A stretch of DNA of 64,000 nucleotides from Cryptomeria japonica (lineage: Eukaryota > Streptophyta > Pinopsida > Cupressales > Cupressaceae), in the NCBI RefSeq assembly GCF_030272615.1, contig NC_081405.1, forward strand, positions 651,454,920 to 651,518,919, read 5' to 3'. A program made the position numbers and the translations under genes. Shown in pieces: positions 12,101 through 25,800 of this stretch. The notes under the pieces are model-generated. The model saw only the letters and a list, made by a program, of their open reading frames with translations. It was not told where the DNA came from and ran no database searches. Positions within the stretch are counted from its first letter, which is position 1. Every line of letters starts with the position of its first letter.

Positions 12101-13827
12101 AACTATTATGACATGCTATTACTGCATTCTGAGAACTGCTTATAGTAGGTTACACAAGACCCAATCGGATGAAGTTCACGTTTAGTCAACTTATGGTTCC
12201 AGCTCTTCATATAATTCTTAAGGTATTGCTAAATTCTATCTTGTTAGCTGATGAGTTACAATGATAAGTTTGTTATGGTCTTACTTCTCTCCTTTGGCTA
12301 GGATCACTTCCTACCCTCTGAATAGAGACTCCACCCTAGTATGCCTTGAGTTGCGTGAGTTACTACTCTCAACATGAATTCATATTAACCAATCTCATTA
12401 TGTAATTCTGGATGCAAGTGGGTGTTACTTGGTATATTGCATGTGTACAATGTACATGTATGTGCAACCATGATCTCAGTATATTATTTACACACCATCA
12501 CTTATTTCCAAGCACTCACAACTGTCAACCTCCCGGTTGGGGTTAAGCTTCCAACAGGTCTTACAAGTTTTCCTATCAGCTGATTACGATTCATAGATTA
12601 GCAGGTAACTTGGCCTTTTCAAATACTTGATTCCACTGTCGTGGATTAATAATGCAGAGCTGAGAATATTCTTCTCTCAAATTTCTAATCTGCCCTCATA
12701 AGTGTCTGAGAACAAGTACCAAGTATGCATCACTAATGCCAGATCAGTTGGTTGATAGATTGAATGTAAACAGAGCATTCTATGGCAATCTTAAGTATAC
12801 ATTATGAAAATGGTTCTACCTCTCGAAGACTGGTATTACCAGTTTTTTTGCAGTCTATAAAAAAATGATACAGCATTTACATGCTTAAGAAATGACAGAC
12901 TACATCCCTATAACAGCACATGCACAAGAAAAATGACCAGATCAAATATCCTGATAGATTAGAAATACTTTGAATGTATGAGATTACATTAAAACTCAAT
13001 GATATGCATGCTTTTCTAGTTAAGCCGTCTTGTATGACTAGCTACAATGATTTCAATGTTTATTTTCAATTTGCAAGAAGCAATTTTTGCTACTGATCTA
13101 TGCATACTACTACTAAGAATGCATGTAAAAGCTTGATAGAGCATAGTGTAAATGTTAATGATTCATGCCTGACAATTAGCTCAACAGTGAATAGAATGAA
13201 GTGCTGTTCCTTCACAGCTAGGAACCATGTCCATGCAAGAGATGAGCTACCAATTTTCGACCCTTGCGAATCTGATATCTCTATGATTTTTACCAGCATT
13301 TTGTTCCAGACATCGTAATTATGTTTTCCCAGAATTTGGTTTCCTACTATATGGCCAGATTTCAAAACAAAAAGTTTGATGGCAACTAGAAACCATTATT
13401 TTCATTGCCATGTTTCCTTGGCATTACATTTCATTTGCATATCATACAACTATGTTATTGACCACTACCACTGCAAGTAATGAATGCGGTGTAAGTAATG
13501 CCTATGCTGGTTAAGTAAGTTTGGTAATAAAGATGCACACACATGGAAACTTGGCTTCATGAGCCATTTCCACCTTGTCTCCTAAGATTTAAATTTGAAC
13601 TCTTGAATTAACAGTTATGTGTATGTATGTGTGTGTGCGTGCGTGTGCATACACATGGAGTCTCAGCTTCATGAGCCGTTTCCACCTTGTCTCCTAAGAT
13701 TTAAGTTTGAACTCTTGAATTAACAGTTATGTATGTGTGTGTATGTATGTGTGTGTGTGCATGTGTGCGCGTGCGCGCGTACATATATATGTATACACAT
13801 ATATATACATAAATATATGTGAAAATA

Positions 13828-13870
<43 letters not shown>

Positions 13871-16800
13871 ATGTATGTATGTCTGTGTGTGTAGCTATGT
13901 ATGTATGTATGCAAGTATTCTTCACACACATATATATTTATATACGTTATTTATAATGATTAATTAAATTGGTTGAATACTAAGATACTCCCAAGGATAT
14001 AAATTTAATATTGAAGATTATTAACATAAGGAAGATGACCTTGACCGGACCAACCCTAATGACTCTTGGGCAATCAAAGACAAACCCTAATAGGTTGCTT
14101 ATCTCAATAAACATGGCATTGATGGCAACTTTGACCTTTTCCCATGTCTATGTCCCTTTCCCTGGTAATACTTTCCCTTTTTGGAGGGTGATAGAATTTC
14201 CTGCATCCACTTAGACACACGAAAGTATTTAGACATAATATTTTAAATTTTTACCATTCAAAGTATCCACATAACAAAGTATTAATTGCTCAAATTAATA
14301 TTCAATCATTCCATTAAATTCATCAAACTGATGTTCTCAATAAGTTTCACATAACATCATCATATCTCTAATATGTAATAAAGCAAAATGAATTTGTTCA
14401 TGAAAGAGGGATGTAGTAGTTGACTACTGTAGGATCACATGTATGGATCACAACTGATGTCACTTGTGCTTATCTGAAATGGAATACCACAAAGATGATT
14501 AGATCATGATGATGGATGAGATGGCAATTCTGTTTTGAAGGCAGGAATATGGGATAGCCATGTACATTAGGCACCCAAGTTTCAAAATGTGAACTCAAAG
14601 TTATAAATGGCATCTGATTGTCTTGAAATAGGACAACTGGAAGTGTTATCCATATTTGCACAAATCAGGGGTGAAAGGTAAAGTACTATGTGATGTGGTC
14701 TCAGCTGTCATCCGTGACGTGGTTCTTGGCAAACCTCATGTGCAGGAGATATGTTGTCTACCAAGCTTGTTTTTATAAAGTATAAGGACATACCACATGT
14801 ATAATGCTGGAATTGCTTCACAAAGGTTGGTGGAACATTTATTTCTATGGTAAAGGACATTACACTGAAATAAAAGTTCATAGATATTTGTTAACTTGAA
14901 AAGGTTTCTGATCCACGAGCATCATGTTTCATGGGTTCCTCATATGACTCAATGCAATATCAGAGGAGCATGTGGATGTTGGAATCAGTTTTCTCCAAAT
15001 CTCTTTTGAATCCTACGCTATGTCAATGAGATAAAGTGGTATGGTATATTTAGGGGTTTAATAAAAAAACATTATATACATGCAAGTTTATTTCTCTACT
15101 GAAGTCAGTTGTGGTTGCATTTAACATTGGTTTGGCATACTTGTACCGATTAGTACACAATTGAGGAGGTCATTGTAAAAATTCGCAGTTTACTTTTTAT
15201 GTCAATGGCTCATAGATAACATTATTTTAGCAGATATAGATCTAGCAGATGATCTATAAAGGTCATATTCACACATGTCAGTCTTTCTACCAAAGGCCTT
15301 TTATAGTTGCATTGAAGAATGCTCTTTTGAATTTGTATCACTATTGCACCATCAACAAGATCATTGAAAATAAATAGTATTTATTTCTTGTTTGGACATC
15401 TTCTGGATGGCCTCCTTGAAGCAGGTATTCTTCTGAAAGAAATAAATTATAGTAACATTTTGAATGACAAAAGTAGGTCAGTAAGACTTGAAGTATGCTC
15501 AGTCACATTGAGAAATAATAACTTCAACATTGAAACAACAAGAGGCTGTCAGCTAGAAGCAAATATTATAACAATAAAAGATTACAATTACTAACTACGG
15601 GAAATTGGCCTAAAATTGATAGAAACACTTGAAGGAAGATATTGTGTATTACAAAATATTATGTGAAAAAAAAATCCAATTAAAAGAATGAGGCAAATGC
15701 TGGCTCTAATCTATGTCAGAATGTGGAGTAGCCGATTGATTGACATTTTTAGCCACTATGAAAGAGCCAATACAGTATGTGAATGTTCATAGGATAACAG
15801 TATGGACTAAGGGAGCCTGGACTGAGGATAATAGCTCTGGACTGAGGATAATAGCTCTCAAATTGGGTTATCACTAAGTCATTGTCCAGATCAAAGACGA
15901 TTCGGATAATATTTAAGACAAAGCAAAGACTTTTTAAATGGCCGTTCATGTTGTATGATGTTATGTCGGAACACATTCATATGGTTGTTGGATTATTTCC
16001 CTGAAGTCTTCCACAGATTGATTACTGGTTGTCTGTATTGATTATGTTCTGTTCTCTAGTGATACGAGAAAAGCACTCACAGTACATATATGCTATGTAG
16101 GCCTGGAGATTTTTGGCACCCACAATCATCAAGCCAAGTTCCATAGATTTTTGATCTGTTTTTCAATGGCTAGGTCGGACTTTTCTCATACCTTCTACAG
16201 TAGAATATAATATTAATGTCTTTTTGGAATTTTGATGATAAATTGCAGGTTTGAAACTTGGGGAAAAATCCTTCCATTCAAAGGAATTTTAAAGGGAAGT
16301 GTGTCATCAAAGCACTAGTGCACACCAAATCATGGGAATCTTTAATTGGAGGAAATCTGCTCGATGAAAAGGAACTCTATTATTTTTCGTTCTACTAAGA
16401 ATGACATATTTGGAGAAAGAGCGGAGTAGAACTCGTTAAGTTTTCAGCTTTCCACATTACATAGATGTTGTGAAGAGTAATTCAAATGGGCAAGAATCTG
16501 TCTCCAAAAAAAAAGAATTCAAAGACTGTTCCTGGAAATCTAGTATGTGCCAATTTTATTTTAACCCATAATAGATTTAAAGTACCTGGTTAAATTCACA
16601 TGTCACTATCAGTTGAACTTTTCATCTTCCATTTTTTCTAGGTTTGTGATATGGGGATCCTGACTGACATACTCATTCTCATGTTTCTTGTCATTTGCTT
16701 TCTGCAAATTAAAAAAATAAATAGAAGATTAAGGCAATTCTTCATCTCAAATCTGCAGTGTGCACTTAAGATTTTATCCATGGATTGGGCATTCTCACAT

Positions 16801-19800
16801 CCAAAACTTAGTTTACCCATGGGCCTAACCTCTGATTCTACTTTGAGGCTTCATGAATTTTGTGTTTTATTTGGGCTTTGGAATTTCATCCTGACATGCC
16901 TTCACATGTGCATCTTGGCATTTGTAGCTACCAAGTGTCATTCCCTGGTGGGGTATATTTAAATACCAACTTCATTTGCCTATTGAGACTCAGGATTTGT
17001 CAGCTATGGCATACGTTGTAATAACTTATAACTTGAATCTCAAGATATGGTTCTAAATGGGACTTGATTGTCTCTCTAGTATTCTTCAGGTACCAGCTTC
17101 TGGCCTGACAAACCTACACATCCTTTCCTGTTGTTTGTCTTTGCTAAATTTCAAATTTTAACTTTCACATTGGATTTCATGCCAGAACTCGGTTGACCTT
17201 GTCTGCCACAATTTTGTTCACATTGCCAAAAGCTAACGACCTTTCATAGTTCAAGTCACACCGATAAACACCTACAGATTCGTTTTTCCTGCTATTTTCA
17301 AAGGCTGTTGATGTATGCCAATTTTTTTGAAGAATGTTTGTGAGAGAAAATCTGAATATGGATTAATATTTGTAGTCGATAGATAACATCAAATGAATTG
17401 ATTGGGCTTTTTAATGAAAACTGGTCAATGCTGATCTTGATAACACCTGGGTTTATCAGGACTAATGTCTGCTGAAGTCCCTAGTCAAGCTCTGTAGCTT
17501 CTTGACCTTGCAACTTGTATTAGAGAACTAGTGGTGAACATTGAGTGAACTCAAATGCTATTCTTCTGTGTACTAGTGCTTATCATGTTATCTTCTGCCA
17601 ACTGTTTGAGATCAAAATTAACACTTCCAAAATATATCATGCTTGCTATAGTCACATAAGAATCTTATAGCCCATGATTCATGACAATAGTACTTGACAA
17701 TTATAATAACTCCATGCCATTGTTCAAGTTGGTCTCCTATAGAAGGATAATACTCCTAGAAAGAAGATTGGGCTTGTTAATGATGATGGGCCAATGCTGA
17801 TCTTGCAAACTCTTAGATCCATCATGACTAATGTTTGTCAAAGTATGCATTGTTCAAGCTGGTCTCCTATAGAAGGACAATATTCTTAGAAAGAAGATTG
17901 GGCTACTTAATGATGATGGGTCGATGCTGCTCTTGCAAACACCCAGGTCCATTAGTAATGCTGACCTTACAAACACCCAGGTCCATTAGTAATGCTGATC
18001 TTGCAAACACCTAGGTTCAAATATTAATGAATGCCATTTTTTTTGAAGAATGTTTGTGATAAAGAAAATCTGAAGACGGACTAATATTTGTAGTCTATAG
18101 TTAACATCAAATGAATTGATTGGGCTTGTTAATGATGACTGGTCAATGCTGATCTTGATAACACCTGGGTCCATCAGGACTAATGTCTGCTGATGTCCCT
18201 AGTCAAGCTCTGTAGCTTCTCGACCTTGCAACTTGTGTTGGAGAACTAGTGGTGACCATTGAATGAACTCAAATGCTATTCTGCCGTGTACTAGTGCTTA
18301 TCATGTTATCTTCTGCCAACTGTTTGAGATCAAAATCAACACTTTCAAAATATATCATGCTTACTATAGTCACATAACAGAAGAATCTTATAGCCAATGA
18401 CCCATGACAATAGTACTTGACAATTATAATAACTCTTTGTCATTGTTCAAGTTGGACTCCTACAGAAGGACAACACTCTTAGAAACAAGATTGGGCTTGT
18501 TAATGATGATGGGTCAATGCTGATAGTGCAAACACCTAGGTCCATTTTGTTAATGATGTTGGTTAGAGGTAGGACTCAATTTTGTCCATCATTTTCACTG
18601 GTGGCAAGCACTGAGATCTGAGACCAACATATCATTTAATTGAAAGGATAAATAGAATGTTTCATGATGCTGGCTGCTATTAATACTTCGGTATTGACGC
18701 CAGATGAGAATCTCAGCTCAACATTCGAGACTAATGGAATTACAGAATTTAAAACCTTTCAAAAAGTGGTGGATTTCTGATATTGGAAGCTTTTGTTTTT
18801 TGGAATGTGGTTGTCGTATAATAATTTTATTTTTTATTTTCATTATGATACTTGTATTGGATATTGTATCTTATCTGTAGTAACTTGGTGTTTCAGTTGC
18901 AAAGTTGCAGTATTTTAGAATTTAGATACCCTAATTTTTTGAAACTGGCAAAGAAGCTTCAGAGGACTGTATACTAACAGAAATTCACTATGAGGTTTTA
19001 CTGTTTTATTTGTAATGCCTGCAGCGTCGTACAATCTAGACTTTATTTAGATTTTTGAAAGTGCCATAGAAACTTAGAGGACTAAATACTTAGAGATTTA
19101 CTATCGCATTTGCTTTAAAAATGATGTTGAAAAACCCTGTTGCAAAATTATATGACTCTTGAATGCTTCTATATTTATTGTAGGTGACTGAGGCTCTTGC
19201 ACAAGCTGGCCTTGAGTCTTCCAACTTGATTGTGGGTATTGATTTCACAAAAAGCAACGAGTGGACAGGTCTTCATCTGCCCTGTACATGATATTAATTT
19301 TTATGTTGGTTTTAGAAATGTTTCATGTGCAGTTGTATAGCTTTTCTGCTTTACCTTGGTTTCAGTTGACCGATTTGCACGCTTTCTTCTCTTTGTTTTA
19401 ATAGAAATAAAATCAAACTACTGTTATGGAAGTTAGGTACAAAGTCTTTTAATCGGCGAAGTTTACATCATCTTGGAGATAGTCCAAATCCTTACGAACA
19501 AGCAATTTCAATTATTGGACGGACCTTGTCTGCTTTTGACGAGGACAACTTAATCCCGTGTTTTGGTTTTGGGGATGGTAAGTTTCAATCTTCTTTTCAT
19601 AGTTATCTTGTCAATTTATTTTTCATATATTGCTTTGCAGAGTTCACAGGAGACAAAGTGACATGCTTGTCACTAACAATACATTCTTGTTGCATTGTAC
19701 AGCTTCAACTCATGATCAACAGGTATTCAGTTTCTATCCAGATGATATGCTATGCAATGGATTTGAAGAAGCACTAAGAAGATATAGGGAAATAGTTCCC

Positions 19801-22800
19801 CAACTGCGACTTGCTGGTTAGTAAGGATTTGTATTTGATTAAGCTTTGATGTGCATATTTAAAATGTAAATGTAGATTGTCTTGTGTATTGAAGCCTTGG
19901 GCTCGGAGAGATGTCTCTCTGGAATGATTGATTGGGTTCATATTTATATGTTTCATGTATGTAGGTATTGTATATAGTTATGCCATTTTCTAATGCATTT
20001 CATATTTTTCTTTTCTTATTAGGGCCAACATCTTTTGCACCAATCATTGAAGCAGCAATCCGTATTGTTGAGCAAAGTGGGGGGCAGTATCACGTTCTTT
20101 TGATAATTGCAGATGGGCAGGTATATCATTTATCTACTCTTGTTTTTAACTGCACTGTTAATTTTAACAAATTGAAATATCTGTCTTTCACCTTGTTGGA
20201 TAAAAACCATTTACTTATTAGAATTCTTGAATTATATGTAACATGCATTTCTACCGCATATAGTTGTCCTTATTGTTTATGCTTGTACAGTTGTACTTAT
20301 CCTTGGACTACTGTACATTGAGCATTGATTTCCTGAATTGTTGTCTTTCTGTAAGTCTTTCTTGTTTGAAGTGTGGGCAAACTGACAATGTTTTACTCAT
20401 ATTGTGCCATGTATCCATTTTGCCCATCAACTGATCATAACACACGTACTAAATATTTATAGGTTACAAGAAGTGTTGACACTGAAAATAGTAACCTGAG
20501 TCCACAAGAACAGAATACAGTCAATGCAATAGTGCAAGCAAGGTAATCCCATGTACATGATTTTGCTGTTTTTTGGATACTAAACCTATAAACTTGTAAC
20601 ACAAGAATTGTTACGATTGATACAGTGAATATCCACTCTCAATTGTCTTGGTTGGAGTTGGTGATGGACCTTGGGACATGATGCAAAAATTTGACGATAA
20701 CATACCAGCTCGATCTTTTGATAACTTCCAGGTATTCTTTCAATTTTATTGGTTGTGACTATAAAATGGATATAGTTGACATTGTGAGCTTAAATTTTTA
20801 GAAGTTTATTCTTATGTTAAAAGATTTTGCTTCTGTTTCTACAGTTTGTGAACTTTACAGCAATCATGTCAAAGAACATTCCCGTTTCTAGGAAGGAGAC
20901 TGAATTTGCACTTGCAGCATTGATGGAAATACCATCTCAGTACAAGGCCACACTAGATCTTCAAATACTGGGGTACCTTATATCTTATTTTGCATTAATA
21001 TTTCATATTAACTTTCTAAAATGGAAATACTATACAGTTAATGGTTGCTGGATTAGTTGCTACTGAAGTAAGGATATTTTTCACATGTTAATGCATTTAA
21101 GAAAATATTGAACTATTAGAGACAACCTCCGTTGTATTATTTCTCGAGTCAGCATAAACAATGATCAGTGTGCAATTTTGTTCATCATGTACTCCTGTGT
21201 AATGGCTCAACTTCAGTGCCTTCTATGTCGCAACATGTCCTCATGCACACATCAGGCACCAAAATATGTTGCACATGGACGAAGGCTTCTAGCAGATTGG
21301 CTTTGTGCACATCTGCACAAGCATAGATTCCAACAGCTCTGCACAAGAATTGATTTCCAACAGCTCTGCGCAAGACATTGCAAGACAAAGCATGCATGCG
21401 CTCTTCAGTCATGTCACAACTTGATAAGTCTGCTGTTCGGCACAACAGGTTTTTCAACTCTTGCAGCCCTTCTGTATTGTGCACAAATTGCACATGGGAA
21501 GTATATACATTTGCACAACATGATTGGTTTAGCTCCATAAATGTCCAACACCTGGCTGCATTTGCTCCATATGATTGTGTCAACTGATTGGTCCCATATG
21601 TATTTAACATCTAGCACAATTTTGGCCACATAGAAAGTGCACCACATGTGCATGATACTTGTCAGCATATTGTGGAAGGCTTAGTTCACAACCTCTTGTA
21701 TAAATACATATCACTGTATGCTATGTAAATTAGTCATCAACTTCATCAACAAGCCTTGCCATATTTTGTAGTTTGATTTGGTACTCCAGAATGCCTTTGG
21801 CAAATCTGGTGCATGCATCTTTTCACTGCTTGATCATGGGACTTTGCTTCTGGCCATGGCTCCTGTAAATTAATTGTACATACATGCAACATCAATGAAT
21901 ATAGGACAATATTTGTCATGCCTTGCTTTGCTTCAGCCATGGCATCATATAACAATGCTTTTACAACTCCAACTTGCCATTGGAAGTAAACCTAGTTCGA
22001 TTGGCTTAGCCATAACTTTGTAGACATGTGAAGTTATCCTCCAATCTTTGACAAAAAATGGATCATTAGCATCAGAGTGAAGATGTTTGAACTCATGTTG
22101 CCTATTGTCAGAAATATCTGTCTAGGTTCAAGGCATCACAACACTCTACTTTTCTACACACCATTACTTGGAAGAAGAAAGCACAAAGCAAAGCAGTCAT
22201 GGGGTTTGAGCTTTTACATCACTTCGATAATATTCCTTTGTAGGGCGATACTACATCGTGGTCCGTTATTTCTTGTCCTAAGAGGTTTGATTATTCTCAA
22301 GGAGGGCATTTATCACACCTAGGAACACTTGCGATAGTGCCTTGTGCATCAATTGGTTGGCATCCTGTTGTGACGTATTCACACATCGCCCCATTGCAAA
22401 TGGGGACCCCTGCTTTTTGCTTTCTAGGGTTTGTTTTCTAGGTCTTTTAGGGTTTTGTCTATTAGCCTTTAGCTTTCGAGTGTCGCCAGGGGGATCACCT
22501 GGATAGCAGGTTTTGCTTGAGTTAGGTCAAGTTGGTGAGTGATGAAGTCTGGAATGTCCTGATCCTGAAATTTGGCTAAGTCTGGAATGTCCTGATCCTG
22601 AAATTTGACTAAGTCTGGAAAACTGAAGAATCCTCCAAAAACTAGATTTTGCAATATAACTCCTGGAGGTCTGAAACCACTCTCAAACATCCTGAAAGTA
22701 TATATGGAATATAACTTAAAGTTCTTATACTTAAATGTTATATTCCATAAAATTATCCTGACGGAGAGTCTAAAATGTCAAATTTCGCTCCTGACCCTTC

Positions 22801-25800
22801 CAGAGGGTCCAAAGCGAATTTCAACCTAGGACTCATTTCTTGCCTTATTTGACCAAATTTTGATTTGCAAGGCATTTTGAAGGGAAAAGCGGACATGTTT
22901 GGACTTTGGAAGTGTTTGAAAACCTTGAAAAAATGATGGATTCTAGCCTGGAAGAAGAATTTCGCTCCTGACCCTTCCAAAGGGTCCAGAGAAAAATTCA
23001 TCATAAACTTCATTTGCCACCTTGTTTGAGCTTGAAACCTTGTTCCTAGGGCGAAGAGAGATGAGAATTTACCTTGCAATAAAGATTGGGTTTGAAAGAA
23101 TGATGATTTTGGTCTAAAAAGGGAAAATCGCTCCTGACCCTTCCAGAGGGTCCAGGGCGAAATTGAGCAAAATCTATCTTTTCCCTTAGTTTCATGCCAA
23201 CTCTAGTGTGGATCATGATTAAAGAAGGCCTTAGGAATGACTCCAAATTGCCAATGATTATCAAGATTGAAGGAATTAAGCCCAAAAAGAAAAATCGCTC
23301 CTGACCCTTCCAGAGGGTCCAGGGCGAAAATTCTTCAAACACCTATTTTCCCTTGCGAAATCAAGTGAAACTTGGGTTGAACGTGAAAGGGCAAGTGTTT
23401 TTTTAGCCTTGAAGGTGAATTGAAGTTGAAAGGATGGAGGAACATGCTCAAAACTTGAAAATCGCTCCTGACCCTTCTAAAGGGTCCAGAGCGAAAAACA
23501 CTAAAACCATTCTTTTCTCCAAATTTTGGGCAAGGCCAAGCTTAGACATGGGTGAAAAATGACATTTGAATTGCCTTGAAGTTTGGTTGGGTTGCTAAGG
23601 ATACAAGTTTTGATGCCAAGAGGAAAATTCGCTCCTGACCCTTCCAGAGGGTCTAGGGCGAAATTTCCAAATCCTCCTATTTTCCTTGCATTTCAAGATG
23701 AGATTTTGGGTTTTCATGACTTGAAGGGGAGTAAGGCAAGATGTTTTATGCCATGGAAGTGATTTGAAGATGAAAGGATTGGAAAATAGGCCTAAAACCT
23801 AAAAATCGCTCCTGACCCTTCCAGAGGGTCCAGGGTGAAAATCTCAAAATCCCCTATTTTGCCTTGCAGGAACGAACCAAGCTTGGATGGAGTGAAAGAA
23901 GAAGACCTTTGCCTAGCCTTGAGGGGTGGATTCAAGACAAAATGATGAAGAAGTAAGCTCAAGCAAGAAAAATCGCTCCTGACCCTTCCAGAGGGTCCAG
24001 GGCGAAATTCACATTTTCACCTAATTTCCTCATAAAAAATTGAAATGCAAGACTTGATTAGGTCAAAACAAGCATAAGCTCGCCTTTCGGGAGATTTTGG
24101 AGTGAAAGAAATGAGATATTCAAGACCTAATTGGAAAAATCGCTCCTAACCCTTCCAAAGGGTCCAGGGTGAAAATATCAAAAAATCTATCATTCAACCT
24201 TGTTTGATTGAGTCTAAGGCAAATTGCAAGATTGAGAATACAAAGACATGGAAATTTGCAAATATTGGTTGAGAAAATTTCAATTTTATCAAGTGAGCAA
24301 GTCTAGACAAGGGGTTCAAACCATCACTTTGGATATTTTGATGCTTAAGGAGGAAACAAGTTTCATTAAGTCTTGATCAAACCTTAATATTCCTAAGCTA
24401 GCCCACAATTTTCACTAAATTTGCCAAATTCAAGACATTTGGGAAACTAAAGCAAGTTCGCATAAATTAAGGCATTCATAATTTGATTAATTAAATTCTA
24501 AGCCTTAAAATAAATGAAAAATCCACCTTTGGGCCTTGAAATTAATTTTAAAATTTAAAAAAAAATAAAAGGTGAGCGCTCAAAAGCATTTATTTGCTTT
24601 TACAAGCAAGTCGACCTCCTTATAAAAGGGATTTTATTTTATTTTTGTTTATTTGCTAGGTCGGCCTCATGGTTGATTAGGGTGAGCGCCCTATATAAGA
24701 GAGGAGTGTTGTAGCAAACGCAAATCATTCTTTCATTCCTTATGTGAATTTAGAGGAGCAGATTGGAGGAGCGAAATCCAGCAGGTTGGAGGCTAAATTT
24801 CCAGAATTTGCTAAGTGTTGGAGGCTAAATTTCCAGAATTTGCTAAGTGTTGGAGGCTAGTGAAGGTGACGTTCTTTTGAAGGTTGATCAAGACATAATT
24901 CATCCAAGAAGGCCAAGCAATTCAAATCCTCATCCAGCAAAGTCTGATTTTTTTTTTCCATTTTTTTCAAGGTTCATAGTTAAGCATTCAAGGAGGAGGT
25001 ATGAAGAATCATTTTTTTGAAGTTCTTATTCAAGACTTATTGTGATTTCATAGCAATTTTGTAAAGTCTAAGTCTTCAAAATCCAATTTCCATTCATAAT
25101 TAATTTGAAAAATTAGAATTCTGGATTTATCATGTCTTTTTCAAATTAATATCTTAAGTTATACCCTTGAAAGGTCTTAAATTTCATGCTTTAAGGTATG
25201 ATGCTCAAAGACTAATTTTAAGTTTTTGTGTAGGTTTCAAATAACCACCCAAAGCCGGAGGATCTATTACTTGGCAGACTCTCATCAAAGAAAATCAAGC
25301 CAGATCAAGGACGGTCTCCTCCAGCTCAGTATCATCAAAGAAGATCAAGTAAGGATCAATGGCGACCTCCTCCCGTCTAGCATCGACAAGGACAGCCTTC
25401 TTCGGTCAAGCATCATCAGGAATAACCTCTTCCAATCCAGCATTCCAAGGCGAGGTGCATCATCATCCTGCACATCGAAGACAAAAGAAGTCAAAGCAAG
25501 GGTTCGTTGAAGAAGCAGATAGTTTCAGATGAATTAATTAAAGCTAGCTTCTCAGCATCATCGAATTGGATATCTACCAAATTGCAAGTATCAGACAAGG
25601 TGGCATCCTAGTCATCACTCCTCCAGTCGGGTTGGTCCACCTCAGCATGCCCAGATTCAATGTACCTGACTCATTAAAGGTGGCACAAACTTCCATGTAC
25701 GTACCCCAGCTATCCATTGGTCGAATATTCCAGAGAAGACATGTGTCCAATTAATACAATTATTTCATTGGTCAGAATTGAGTTTGTTGTAGCAAACCCT

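Noticed and set aside
13701-13967. Open frames on both strands rich in His/Thr or Cys/Val
   Set aside because: They are translations of a TG/CA microsatellite.
19526-20321. Frames extending RGLG exons into introns
   Set aside because: They read through GT donor sites; the spliced product keeps the family sequence without gaps.
21178-21668. Overlapping Cys/His-rich frames on both strands as a gene
   Set aside because: No conserved domain or splice context; they lie in an intron in repeat-like sequence and mirror each other.
22753-23342. Minus-strand frames with repeated [10 protein letters not shown]
   Set aside because: They are translations of the phased hairpin repeat; frame is not kept from copy to copy.
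22786-24175. Repeat-spacer layout resembling a CRISPR array
   Set aside because: Spacers are about 130 bp, related to each other, and the host is a plant nuclear genome; it is a degenerate tandem array.
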